From Anadara kagoshimensis (Eukaryota; Mollusca; Bivalvia; Arcoida; Arcidae), in NCBI GenBank assembly GCA_021292105.1, contig CM037865.1, positions 20,284,428-20,348,427 on the forward strand: a DNA stretch of 64,000 bases, written 5' to 3'. This document shows, one piece after another, positions 20,850 through 31,939 of this stretch. Position 1 is the first letter of the stretch. Each line of letters starts with the position of its first letter. The position numbers and the translations under genes were made by a program. The notes beneath the pieces were generated by a model, which saw only the letters and a program-made list of their open reading frames with translations, did not search any database and had not been told where the DNA came from.

Positions 20850-21771
20850 TATCTGTAACTTTATGTCACTATACCACATGCTTATAGAAATTCTTCCAAA
20901 TGTATATAGTTCGACAAAAACAGTGCATGGTAAGTGTACAGGGTGAATGGACAGCATCGCTCCAACTGTATTAATGTACATAGATGTTAAATATCGCCCA
21001 ACAAGGCCTTAATCATGGGTTCATAAATGTTGGCAAAATAATGTATCAATGACCCCGTCTAGATTAATACTGTCTGGTGGCCTATAACAATGTTTTTAGT
21101 AAGGACCGATTCGCGGAAAATAGATCATATTCCGGGATCATACCTGACCCCGGTTTCACAATCATTCCTTAATCAAGATTTCCCTTAACTTAAATCTAGC
21201 AAATTTTGGCAAGTTCTGTTTGGAACTACAAATAAATATTTTTGTCAAAACTAAATGCAGATGTCATAAGCTTGATATAATCTTTAAAATGACACCCTAA
21301 ATTTCCTAATTTTATGTAACTTTATGTCACTATACCACATGCTTATAGAAATTCTTCTAAATGTATATAGTTCGACAAAAACAGTGCATGGTAAGTGTAC
21401 AGGGTGAATGGACAGCATCGCTCCAACTGTATTAATGTACATAGATGTTAAATATCGCCCAACAAGGCCTTAATCATGGGTTCATAAATGTTGGCAAAAT
21501 AATGTATCAATGACCCCGTCTAGATTAATACTGTCTGGTGGCCTATAACAATGTTTTTAGTAAGGACCGATTCGCGGAAAATAGATTATATTCCGGGATC
21601 ATACCTGACCCCGGTTTCACAATCATTCCTTAATCAAGATTTTCCTTAACTTAAATCTAGCAAATTTTGGCAAGTTCTGTTTGGAACTACAAATAAATAT
21701 TTTTGTCAAAACTAAATGCAGATGTCATAAGCTTGATATAATCTTTAAAATGACACCCTAAATTTCCTAAT
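20850..21771. repeat. Recent 461-bp tandem duplication
   Basis: Every landmark compared recurs at an offset of 461 bp (20854/21315, 21271/21732). By eye only about three substitutions separate the two units. The right breakpoint lies inside the MITE at 21609-21864, so the first unit carries only that element's left half. Non-coding. Confidence 0.9.
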
Positions 21772-21864
21772 ATCTAAACCGTTAAACAAAATTATAAAGG
21801 TTGTTAATTTGCCAGATTTAAGTGAAGGAAAATCTTAAGTTAAGAAATGATTGTGAAACCGGGG
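21609..21864. mobile_element. 256-bp MITE, CCCCGGTTTCACAATCATT ends
   Basis: The left end CCCCGGTTTCACAATCATTC is inverted at the right end (ATGATTGTGAAACCGGGG), and the arms continue to pair through an AAGATTTTCCTTAACTTAAAT-like stretch. A half copy is in the first unit of the 461-bp duplication. Diverged copies occur at 36517-36765, 45620-45872 and 50518-50572. It is embedded in a larger inverted repeat (arms near 21493-21540 and 21899-21950, both carrying the GGCAAAATAAT.TATCAATGA phrase). Confidence 0.75.
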
Positions 21865-22237
21865 CCTGACTATGTCAAGTAACAGAGTAATTAGACCGGG
21901 TAGATGGGGTCATTGATATATTATTTTGCCAAACGGACTAATCGCATTTTCTCCCGTGAAATACCTACATCTATTGCTTACTCTGTTTCGTAATATTCGA
22001 GTCAGTTCATCGAATTTTATAATGTATATTATATCATTACCTGTTGATAACACATAAATTGAGTGCTAATCCTCCTTGTCTTTTTGTTAATTCACGGTGT
22101 GGAATCCGTTCACCGTTTCGTCTAAAATGTGTAACACGTTACATGGGTGTAACAGTAAATTCGTGTCCTCGTGAAAATTGTTCCTACGGAACGTTTTCGT
22201 TAAGATCTAACCACCTTTTATTAGTCTCTTCGGTCTC

Positions 22238-22531
22238 TATGGTTTTAATGGTAGAGTGTTCATTTCGTATGTTGGAGGTCGTATGTTGGAACCCCGACCG
22301 GGGTCTTACCAAGGTTGGAATGTGGATATCAACTGCTCTTTCGCCAAGCACTCGCCATTTAGATGTCACGGCAGGCATGGCATGTTAAAGAACTTAACCC
22401 TCTCTGTACATTACAATGAGAGCACTGGAAAGGTAAGAATTTCTGCCATTTCGCCTATATCTGGTGACGTCTCGGTATTTGTGAAATATTCTTGACTGGG
22501 AACGGTAAAATTTCATTTAAAAAACAATCAA
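22238..22531 (+). repeat. SINE family A copy
   Basis: Head with GGTAGAGTGTTCATTTCGTA and a worn B-box (GGAACCCCGACC), body with GGCATGTTAAAGAACTTAAC, and tail GGTGACGTCTCGG...GAAATATTCTTGACTGGGA. Short frames crossing it are not genes. Confidence 0.7.
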
Positions 22532-23227
22532 TATTAAGTTTGGTCTTTACAAAAATCAATAACCGTAAGCTTAAAAAGAATATGGTTAATTAATGTATAA
22601 TACTTGCCCTGCCATTTAATTCCACTGTTTATTATTTCTACAATTTTCTAGTTTCGGTAAATTAGCTTGAATTTTTCGCAAAGTCTAGAATTGTGGATGA
22701 GACCATTGCATGAGCGTTAATTAATTAGCATATGAAGGCGTGCTTTGGCCCAAAATATTTCATTGTTTCTTTAGGCAGCCGGTTTGATTCTCATGGCCCC
22801 TCATGTAATGAATATTTCTTGAAAATAAAATATTTTGGACGGAAATCGTATCACAACGATTTTGGAAAGCGTATAGTTTATACTGCATGTATGCTATCTC
22901 ACTATTTAAAATCAAAACATAAAATTTCTTACTTAAAGACCAAGTAAAGTTTCTGTCTCCACAAGAAAGTTTATTGAAAAAAGTAGATCCCTTTTTGAGA
23001 TATTTGTAAAGAAACGCCATTTTTATAATAATAATAATAATAATAATAATAACATTTTATTACAAAACGTTTACTGAAAATATAGAGGTATATTATCATG
23101 GAGACAAAAATCTACATGACGTCACTGTTTTTATTATTCCGTTTTGGTTAGATTTTTGTCTTACAATATGCCTCAAATAAATAAAAAGCACGTGCACAAA
23201 ACGTAACTTGAAGTTATTCTGTGATTC
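22532..23227. other. Non-coding sequence with an AAT microsatellite
   Basis: No gene supported. An (AAT)n run lies at about 23024-23052 and a TGACGTCA palindrome near 23119. Confidence 0.5.
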
Positions 23228-23466
23228 CACAGGCACTTGGGGTCAGTTTTTTTTTAATTTATTATTTTATCGACCTAACAATGATATATTTTGCTATTTT
23301 ATTATATCTGACAACGTTCTGAACTAAATGCATCAGAAATAAACTGACTTCATTGCACTTTAAAATTTTCTTAATTTTCTCCGTTTAAAAAAGAAGAAAA
23401 TTTTAAAGTCCAATAAAATCAGATTATTTCTGATGCATTAAAAAAACCTGACCCAAAGTACCTGTG
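23228..23466. mobile_element. Foldback element (inverted repeat ~240 bp)
   Basis: The outer arms CACAGGCACTTGGGGTCAG and its inverse (CTGACCCAAAGTACCTGTG) enclose a longer inner pair, AATGCATCAGAAATAAACTG... and ...TTATTTCTGATGCATT, around a short centre of TTTTCTCCG. About 70 bp of left-arm sequence has no partner. Non-coding; probably a MITE with an insertion or deletion in one arm. Confidence 0.7.
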
Positions 23467-23852
23467 AAAAAATATATCATTTTACTCTGACGGAAATGGA
23501 AACAGATATGATACTCTAAAGGAAAAATTCGGTGTATTAGGATGTTAGGATTAAATCTGCCACTAAATTGATCAGTTAATAATCTATGATTAAAATATGA
23601 ACGAACAGTGTCAGAATTTCACTCAAAATATTTTACTGTTTTAACGTATTGACTGAATAGCATTTATGTCCCAAAGACATATTCTTCATAAAAAAGTTTA
23701 AAATGTTCATTCTAATGATGTATTTCAAGGGAAATAACTCATTCTGAATATGAAAATTTAAGAACTCTTCACTTTTGAAGGAAGCAATCGTATTCTGAAA
23801 GAAAATAGTTGCACGTGTTACATTTTTAGCGAATTTCTGTAATTTTAGAATC

Positions 23853-24063
23853 ATGGGGAGATATGCAAGGAAAAAGCAACACAAAGGTGACAAGCCATTG
23901 AAGGAAAAATACAGAACAAAAAGGAAAACGAAAGATCTAGATCAAATACACGAAGATATGAAACCAAAAAATTCTGATAAACTTTTAGATCAAGAAGTTG
24001 ATTTTGATAAACCTGGTGCAGCTCAGTTTTACTGCTTACATTGTGCGTAGGTATCTTATTCAA

Positions 24064-24112
<49 letters not shown>

Positions 24113-27100
24113 GCCAGAGTAAATTACACCTGAAGTGACAGTTCAGCATATTAATTAAATAGTGTAAACCATCCAACCATCCACCCCATTTAGGCCTATA
24201 TCAGTGCCGTCTGTTCTGAAATGGCGAAAATAGCCGTAGTAGTCGAAGAAAACCATTAACTTGGCAAGGGAACCGACTAACTTCCCACACTAGGATCTGC
24301 AAAAGTAGGATCCAAACTGAGACAATGAGAAGTAACTTGTGTATGCTTTAAACCATTCTGCCAAAGAGACCCCACCCTTTAGAGTGTAACAGGAAAGGGA
24401 AAAAATGCAGGATGCAGGACTCGAACCTATAATCTTCCAAATACTAGCAAGATGCTTTACTAATTGAGCTATTATTTTTAATCGACGACATTTGGCCACC
24501 TGTTGAGTCCAGTCCGCCACATTCCGTCCATCAGGTTCCACTCTGGGACCAACCTGTTGGTCAGCCACTTCCCAAGTCGGACTAGCCCCCAAATGTTAGA
24601 GGAAAGGGAAAAATCCAGTGGCCAAACCAGGACTTGAACTTCCCAATACTATCGGGATGTTCTACCAATTGAGCTAATCAGCAACCTGTCAAGTCTGATC
24701 CGCCACAAGTGAAGTTCTAAAATGTGTATTGAAATCTTGAGTTTTATATGGATTAAAAAACTTACTTTTTCAGGAAATATTTTATAAACAATAAAGCATT
24801 GAAAGATCACTTTAGAAGTAAACCACACAAAAGGAGGTATGTATGATCTTTACAAGGGATTCTATTTGACCCTTGACTCTCTGGGTTCAAAATAACTCTC
24901 ATTGTTTAAGATTAGCAGGGGCAAAGTAGCACATGGCCCCAAGAAATAAATTTGGTCACCTAAATATTACACATTTTATATTTATTGCTATTATATTACA
25001 TCGTTAACTGAGCACCGCCACACCCCACCCCCATCAAAATAATTAAGCTTTACTTTTTTCATAATCTCATATAAATACAACTGGGTCTCCCTGAATGTTA
25101 AGTGGCAAATTCAGCATATAGTACAGTGCTCCAAGTAGGGTTTGAAAACTGGTAGCCACATGGCTAATAATTCAAAAATTTCAGTTGCCATTGAAAATCC
25201 CGATTTTCAGTGGCCAAACTCAAGAAAATTATTTGACATAATGGCGATCGTGTGACAATTTGTAGTCGCAAAATTCGACTTTTGGTCACAAATTTCGAGT
25301 ATTTACTAGGCTACTTGGAGCACTGTATAGTTGTGTATAATAAATCCTAAAAATTGAGTGTCAAATTAGTTTTGAAGAGTCCAAACCATAGACTTAAGGG
25401 TCTAATGGATGTCCTGTATAGTAAATACATGATGTAATAAATAATATAACTGTTCATAAAGGAGAATCTATGGATAGCAAACCAGCTTTTGTTCATTGTT
25501 TTTGTTAACACATGTGTAATCTTATTTTAATTTCATTTGTGTAGTTCTCAGAGTGATTTTGTTTGCTTAAAATTACTACCCAATAAAGATAGTTTCCCCT
25601 TGTGAGAAATGACTAAAATTTCGCAATTAGTATATTAAAATTCCCCAAACCAACAGTGATACACCGAAAATTAAATCTGGTTGTCTTTATGGTAAAAATA
25701 TCAGATAGTATGTGTACCGGAATATAGTGTGTATGCAATGAAGATACTAGCTATTGCCAGCATGTCATAATGCAGTTTGCTAGAAGTTCAATTTTCCCAA
25801 TCTTAAAGGCAGAAGGTAGTTTTCAAAAAGCATAACAAAATCACTGTCTCATTATTATGCACATTATTTTGTAGTCTTAAAAGTGTTGAAATGCTGCTCC
25901 TATTGACAGCTGCGAACTGTGTAGAACAAACATCTAGGAACAAGTGATAGATGTTACCTTTTTTTCATCAAAATTTTCTATAGAGTTACATTATAATGAA
26001 TGTTTTGTCCTGCAGGTGAAACCATGATCAACATTTTCAAGCTTTCATATTGCAATAATTTTAAGGCAGTGGAACTTTAATGAAATTAAATTTTAATTTA
26101 AAACACCAGAGCCTGTTTCTTCAAAGATTAATTAAAACATTGTGTTTCATTTTGATGAAATTCTATTCACTTAAACTCTTCACAAAAGAAATTTGAAATG
26201 TTATATGCTGTATGCATTATGTATGTGCAGGGCTCAAATTAGATTTTGAAACAGGGAGAAGTGACTTCTCCCTCAGCCAAGATTAGGGAGAAGTTTTTCA
26301 AAACAGGGAGGAGTTTTTCCGCCGCGAGTGAAATTTACTTGGCGACGCATGTTCCCAATATGTTTGACTTTAAATGGGAGTATCCCTACAGAAGACTTGA
26401 ATATTACATAAATTGTAATATTACTTATTGAATCCAAATAAATCATAATATAAATTTCTTCATAATTATCTTTTTTTTTTTTGCTATGTGCAGAATTATT
26501 ATATGTATAAGCTCGGTGTAGCAATACTGAAAATAATTTTAAAAAAATATTATACTTAATTTTTCTTTTTTTCTTTTTTTTTTTTTTTATTTTGTTATTT
26601 AAAAGCTATTTAAATTATGCTCTTTTCATTGAAGCAAAATGCATTGATCATATCACATCACTAAATGTCTTGATTTCAATGTAAATGCGAAATACATGTA
26701 CAATTTTTTTTAAAACATTATTTTTATTTTTAAAAAAATAATGTAAAGATTAACAACATATTAAGAAGTAAAACTAATAAATGAAAATAATAAATAATAA
26801 ATTAATTAAAAAATATATGCACCATTATTTTTGAGTTACCCCCCTTGTCAACCAACAAACATGGCTGCTGTGTCTGACTCCCAATATTTAGAGACGATAC
26901 TACTCATTTGCAATCATTCTATCAGAAAATGCTTTTATTTATGGATTCCTTTGTGAAAAGGCAACATTCTTTGAGGGTTTGTTATTTTATTAAATTTTCA
27001 TACAAAAACGATCTACTATTTTGTTCAATAACCCCCCCCCCCCCCGTTTATATACTGCGGTACAGACGTTTTTTATGGCAAATATCCGAGGTTTTTCACC

Positions 27101-27613
27101 AAGATGGCTTTTAATTACATCAGTCAACAGGTTGATGAATCCATGATATGCATGGATGATCTCAGTTTAAGCTAATTATCGGATTAAAACACCTGGATAT
27201 ATCGGGAGTTACCTGTGTTTACCGTTGAATGTGTGTATTACATAGGAGGCGCCTTAGGGGTTAAATACACTTGTCAAAACTTAGGGCGACTAGAACTTCG
27301 CTTTTGGGACAGTTTAGGGCGAAGTTTTTGGAAACAGGGCGAAGATATCGCCCAACTTCGCCCTTATTTTGAGCCCTGATGTGTAGCTCAAACTTGGCTG
27401 CATTTATTTTGTTTGACAGCTCAGTATATAACATTGTCTCTATGTCATCTTTTATTTTTCAGGATAAAAGCACTGTCTATAGAACCTTATACACAAGAAG
27501 AGGCTGATAGAGCAGCAGGAATAGGATCATATGTAGCTCCAAATAAAGTAAAAGTAGAAACCCAGCCAGATAAAGGAGAAACTGACATGCAGCAAGACAA
27601 TGAAGACACTTAA
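23853..27613 (+). CDS. ZNF593: ZNF593 / Bud20-family zinc finger protein (3 exons)
   Basis: Coding exons 23853-24046, 24774-24836 and 27463-27613 join in frame to 135 residues, about the length of human ZNF593 (134). All junctions are GT-AG: GC/GTAGGT, CAG/GAAA, AG/GTATGT, CAG/GATA. The lysine-rich N-terminus ([20 protein letters not shown]) is followed by the family segment [14 protein letters not shown] single C2H2 finger is split across exons 1 and 2: FYCLHC in exon 1, [20 protein letters not shown] in exon 2. Exon 3 has [20 protein letters not shown], the conserved region after the finger. The yeast homologue Bud20 acts in pre-60S ribosome maturation and export; a nucleolar role is inferred from that. 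The AATAAA at 27655-27660 fits a short 3' UTR. Confidence 0.93.
24064..24110 (+). repeat. TC dinucleotide microsatellite
   Basis: About 45 bp of (TC)n with one interruption, in intron 1 of ZNF593 shortly after the exon 1 donor. Confidence 0.85.
24382..24522 (-). repeat. SINE family C copy 1
   Basis: Minus-strand head with an A-box-like TAGCTCAATTAG and a B-box AGGTTCGAGTCC, and an outer end GTGGCGGACTGGACTC. In intron 1 of ZNF593, in tandem with a second copy. Confidence 0.6.
24555..24706 (-). repeat. SINE family C copy 2
   Basis: Same layout as the copy just upstream: outer end GTGGCGGATCAGACTTGACA, A-box ATTAGCTCAATTGG, B-box AAGTTCAAGTCC, and a tail near GGGGGCTAGTCCGACTTGGG. A third copy is at 62851-63021. 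Confidence 0.65.
25124..25325. mobile_element. hAT-like MITE, CAGTGCTCCAAGTAG ends
   Basis: CAGTGCTCCAAGTAG at the left and CTACTTGGAGCACTG at the right are perfect 15-bp inverted repeats. Flanks TATAGTA and TATAGTT are close to a 7-bp duplication. Non-coding, in intron 2 of ZNF593. It is related in termini to the longer element at 58358-59152. Confidence 0.75.
26228..27378. mobile_element. hAT-like element, CAGGGCTCAAA ends, 5-bp target duplication
   Basis: CAGGGCTCAAATTAG (left) and TTTTGAGCCCTG (right) are inverted repeats. ATGTG flanks both ends (26223-26227 and 27379-27383). Just inside each end the same phrase family recurs in direct orientation: AGGGAGAAGTTTTTCAAAAC at the left, AGGGCGAAGTTTTTGGAAAC at the right. 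Such subterminal repeats are where hAT transposases bind. The interior is AT-rich and non-coding. Lies in intron 2 of ZNF593, ending 84 bp before exon 3. Confidence 0.7.
27027..27045 (+). repeat. Poly-C tract
   Basis: About 15 C in a row inside the hAT-like element in ZNF593 intron 2. Confidence 0.9.
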
Positions 27614-27654
27614 CATTCAACTTCTCTCTGATATTGTTTAGAGCCTAAAAAAGA

Positions 27655-27660
27655 AATAAA
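27655..27660 (+). terminator. Polyadenylation signal of ZNF593
   Basis: AATAAA 42 nt after the TAA stop codon. A second AATAAA is at about 29947, so a longer 3' UTR is possible. Confidence 0.5.
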
Positions 27661-29090
27661 TGTGTTTCTGCTAACTAGTGATAGAAATCCGCTGGGTTTT
27701 CATAATTGATGGTTGGACCTGCTCAAGTAACATATAAATTGGAAATATGATAATTGAGATTGCCTGGCTCCTACCTCATGCTGGCTCTATCTTATTTATT
27801 ATTAAGCAGGACATTTAACATTTAATACTGTATATTGTATAATAGGGTCTAACATTAAGTTTCTGCAAAAAGTTTTAGAAAAATTACCGTAGGGTCTGTA
27901 GGTTGGAAATATTTTTTTACATTGACCATAAATTATGGAGAAAGGGTGTTTGTAAATATATTGCTGTAAAAACTTTTGGGTAGGCATATAAATTTAGGGT
28001 TGGTCATGTTATCAGAAACACATTTATTTTGTTTTAGGCCTAGATACATATATATGTGCACAGGCTGTGATAACTGTAAAGCAGAGTTGTAGTTGATGAT
28101 GTTTTAAGTTCAATACTGTGTTGATGACACCCTGATGTAAACACATTAATCTTGATTGAAATACAAAACCCTATTCTATCACTGAAGCCATTACGGGTAT
28201 CTCTGATTAACAATGTACAATCTCATTTTATGTCATACTTTGCTTTATGATTTTCTTTTGATATTGTCATGGCACAGTGTTTCTTTCAAATTAGTTTGCC
28301 TCATCGTAGTTCCATGATATCCCATTGTTAGCATGCGGAAATTTCATGTTTTACAGTATTTGAACTTTACCAATATAAAATGCTGTTTGTGTTGAACAAG
28401 ATAAAAGCTATAATTCTGTTGTCACAATATTGTATTTAAATGAATGTTATAGGCAGTGGAATTTATATCTTGTGCCAACTCTTATCAGTATATGAATTGA
28501 TACATATTAGAAATTGATTTTGGGATAAGGACACAGGAGTTAGATTATTCATTGGTTCACTGGTTCAGATGAGTGCAATTACTTTTGGGATTTATTTAAG
28601 ATCAATCATTTAGTCATTTTAACATAGCAATGAAATTGTTATTATTATTATTGTTGTTGTTGCTTTTTTATGGAAAATATAAAAGAATTGGACGTTTTTG
28701 CACTGCATACCGTAACTCAGTTGTTCCCCTTATACTTCCAGAGTTTGAAAAAATGCTGAATGAGAATTTTAATCACTTGTCATAGTTAATTCTTTTACTG
28801 TACATCAATTTTAAATTGTCTCACAATTGTTTTCTAAATTTCTGAATTCCAAGTGAATTTATTTTTTTACTAGTTACAAGGACACATTGCTAAGAATATT
28901 TGTCTTGTCGGTTGAAGATTGAAGCAAAAATAGCAAAATACCAAATTTATATGATAAATCTGCAAAATGTCCGTTGGGGAAAAACATTTACCAGGGTAAT
29001 CATTCTATATAAAGTCTTATTTTAATATGAAATTTGCATAAGAGTCATCTTAATTCAATGTATAAAGTTATTAGTAAAATGATTGATTAT
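27661..29090. other. Non-coding DNA downstream of ZNF593
   Basis: No coding region supported; it may contain an extended 3' UTR. A short (ATT)/(GTT) run lies at about 28638-28665. Confidence 0.45.
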
Positions 29091-29103
29091 GTCATTGATA
29101 GTC

Positions 29104-29882
29104 ACAGTAAAACCTGTTAGTGACCACCTCTGTTTAAAGACCACCTCTCTATACAGTAAAACATGCAATATTGACTACCTTTATAAAATGAGCACCTGTC
29201 CTCTACGACCAATGCTTTATGGTCAATTTTCTTTGTATTTCATAAAAAAAATCCAGGGGCTCAAAATTCTCGGGGTCCAAGGTCTAGTACTATTGATTTT
29301 ACTTTGGGACCTTTGATTTTGAAACTAAAAATCCAAAGGACCTGCCATATTTATCAGATTAATAAACTCTTCTATGTATTGTAACATAGTTGCACATGAA
29401 CCTTTAATTGTTGATATTAAACTTTCAAAACTTTATGCCAGACCTGTCAGAATCAAAGACAAAACATCCTAGACCTTCCATTACAAAACATAATTTTGAA
29501 CCTCTGAAAAGAAAATTTGTATAATGTTTTAAAGTTAAAATTTCTTAGGTCCTTTCAGTAGTGGATTAAAAGTCTTCCTGTCCATTAAGATCAGTGTTTT
29601 AAATTTACTTTGCTTCAAATTTCAACCGGACATATTATAGTCAAACCTGTCTATAAAGGCCACCCAAGGGAATCAGTCTGTATGGGCAGGTGACCCTTAT
29701 ATACAGGTTCAGATGATACAAATAAAAAACAATTGGGATACAGTTCTACTGGCCTTAGTAGGCAGGCAGCCCTTATATAGAGGTGGCCTTTAAGGCAGGT
29801 TGGACTGTATCTATATAAAGACCACCTGTTTATATAGCCAGTATTTCTAAGCTTCTTGGTGGTCTTTATATACAGGTTTTAT
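29104..29882. repeat. Nested MITE-derived cluster
   Basis: CAGTAAAACCTG at 29104 and its inverse near 29870-29882, each beside GACCACC/GGTGGTC phrases, suggest an outer inverted-repeat element. Inside are a CAGGGGCTCAAAATT hAT-like left end (29254; right end not found) and a second element at 29637-29809 with AGTCAAACCTGTCTATAAAG and inverse GGTTGGACTGTA ends. Boundaries are approximate. Confidence 0.5.
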
Positions 29883-30072
29883 TGTTTGTTTTAATATTTG
29901 TTTTCTGTTAAAGATGGTGTAATGTTTTATGAAATATCAATCATTTAATAAACAAAAATGAAAAATTTGACTGACTGGGTTTTAGTCTCTTTGTAAAAGA
30001 AAACTACAAAAGTCGCTTCTGGTGGTATAATCTAGAGTATCAGCTTACCAAGGACAGTGCCTTATGACCAGA

Positions 30073-30278
30073 TACCGTAAACATATTTATTTTCGATGTT
30101 TACTAATTTTTGCTTATTTCATGGTTATTTGTTGTGCACAAAAATTAATACCGAGCGAAAATTATATTATGCTTATTGTGTTATAGTGCATATTTCACAA
30201 ACGTGGAAATTTAAGGATATGTCAAAATATTCTATACCGCGAAAATAAATACATGTGAAAATAAATATGTTTACAGTA
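30073..30278. mobile_element. TA-flanked foldback MITE (~202 bp)
   Basis: TACCGTAAACATATTTATTT at the left and AAATAAATATGTTTACAGTA at the right are inverted repeats with TA at both ends. The interior has further CGAAAAT/ATTTTCG pairing. Non-coding. Confidence 0.75.
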
Positions 30279-31413
30279 TTCTGATAGATTTGAATCCCAC
30301 TCTGTTCAGATCATTGCTTGCTCAGGGTGGTTCAAAAGTATGCCATTGCTTTAAAGAATATATAATAAATTAGTGTAACGGGGGCGTCTTTTGGGCTGTA
30401 GTGAAGGATGGTCTGTGCCATTTCAAAAACCATCTTTGATTGATAGAGTTATTTTAGACATACTAGTAATGCAAATTCATTCAGTAGATCTTGAAAAGTA
30501 TGTCTTGATGTAAATATTGACTAGTTGAGACATCTCCAATAAAACTGATCTAGAGCTTAAATTGTTCCTACAGTAAAGCCATGATCTCTGTCAAATATTT
30601 GGATTGATTAACTGTTAACTGTCCAATAACACAATAACAAAAGGTAAGGCAGGTAAATTTGTGCTAGAAAACATTAATTACCTGATCCAACCTGTTCTTT
30701 GGCGAGCACCTGAAAAAGGCATTTGTCTACCTATGTCATATTGAAGTTTTCACCACACTGACTGGTCAAATCAAATCAGATATACTCCATGTTTTGGTCT
30801 GTATTCTTTGTTAAACTCAAAAGTCTTTTTAATATGTTTAGTAATATGGCGAATTTCATTTTTATGTCATTTTCAAACATTTTTCATATGATTTGACTCT
30901 TCCATCAGTATTCTCACAGCACTGGTTGTAGTCGTACTTGGGCAGATCCTAGTGTGAAAAGGTTTGTTACTTGGCTTGATTTTCACCGTTTTCCTACACC
31001 ATTCCAGAACCAACAGCCTCCATATAGGTATTATCTAATCCACGGAAATAAGGAAATTGAATACCCGCTACTTTTGTGATTTTACAGTAATTCGTATATT
31101 AGTTCTACATTTAAGTAGCATTTTCATATGTGTTGTTTATAAACATGTTTACTCCAAGTTCATGCATGCGATAGGTCGTGGGTTCGAATCCCGGCCAGTT
31201 AAACATAACATTTAAGGTTTAAAATCTGGCACTCGGTATTAACAGACTATCGACTGGTTCTCCTAGGGTCAATATGTTACACGGAAATGACATGCTAATA
31301 TGCGGCGTATTCACTCTGCACTAGCATCTTAAAGTCGTTCCAAGCGTGCGCTAATACAAGGAAGATCACAAAACACTCTGTCACATCTTATGCATACGCC
31401 ATACATGAGTGTT
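30279..31413. other. Non-coding sequence
   Basis: No gene supported. A tRNA-like B-box phrase (GGGTTCGAATCCCGG) near 31180 follows ATGCATGCGATAGGTCGTG; it lacks a foldable tRNA upstream and is probably another SINE remnant. Confidence 0.45.
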
Positions 31414-31939
31414 TTTAGCTCACCTGACTGAAAGGTCATGTGAGCTTATGGCATAGCGCAGCGTGTGTGCGTGCGTGTGTGCGTCGTTAACACCTATTTT
31501 CGACATCTCCTCTGAAACTACAAGACAGATTTCAATATAACTTGGTGAGAACTATATATGGACTGGTGCAATTTAGATTTGTTCATGGCATTGCCATGGC
31601 TACCATAAGTAGGTCAAGGTGACCTAGGGGTGCAAAAATCTTAAAAAATCTTCTTCTCCGAAACCAATTATTGGAGAAAGATTCTGATATGATAGTTGGC
31701 TTCTCTAGGGTCTTAAGCCTATAGTTTGTTCATTTTATGAAATTTCGAACAAAAAATAGGATACACGTTTTTGCGTTTAATTTTGAACAAATCGTAAAAT
31801 AGCTTCAAATTGTAATAACTTGATTATTTGACCAGATAATGACATGGGGGTTTCAGTTTTGACATATTCTTGTAATCATCTTTAGAGGTCAAGGTCAATT
31901 GTGAAGGTCATGACCTAATTTTTTTGGCCCCTGATTTTC

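Noticed and set aside
22044..22495. Plus-strand frames of 114 and 79 codons
   Set aside because: Most of their length is SINE family A sequence.
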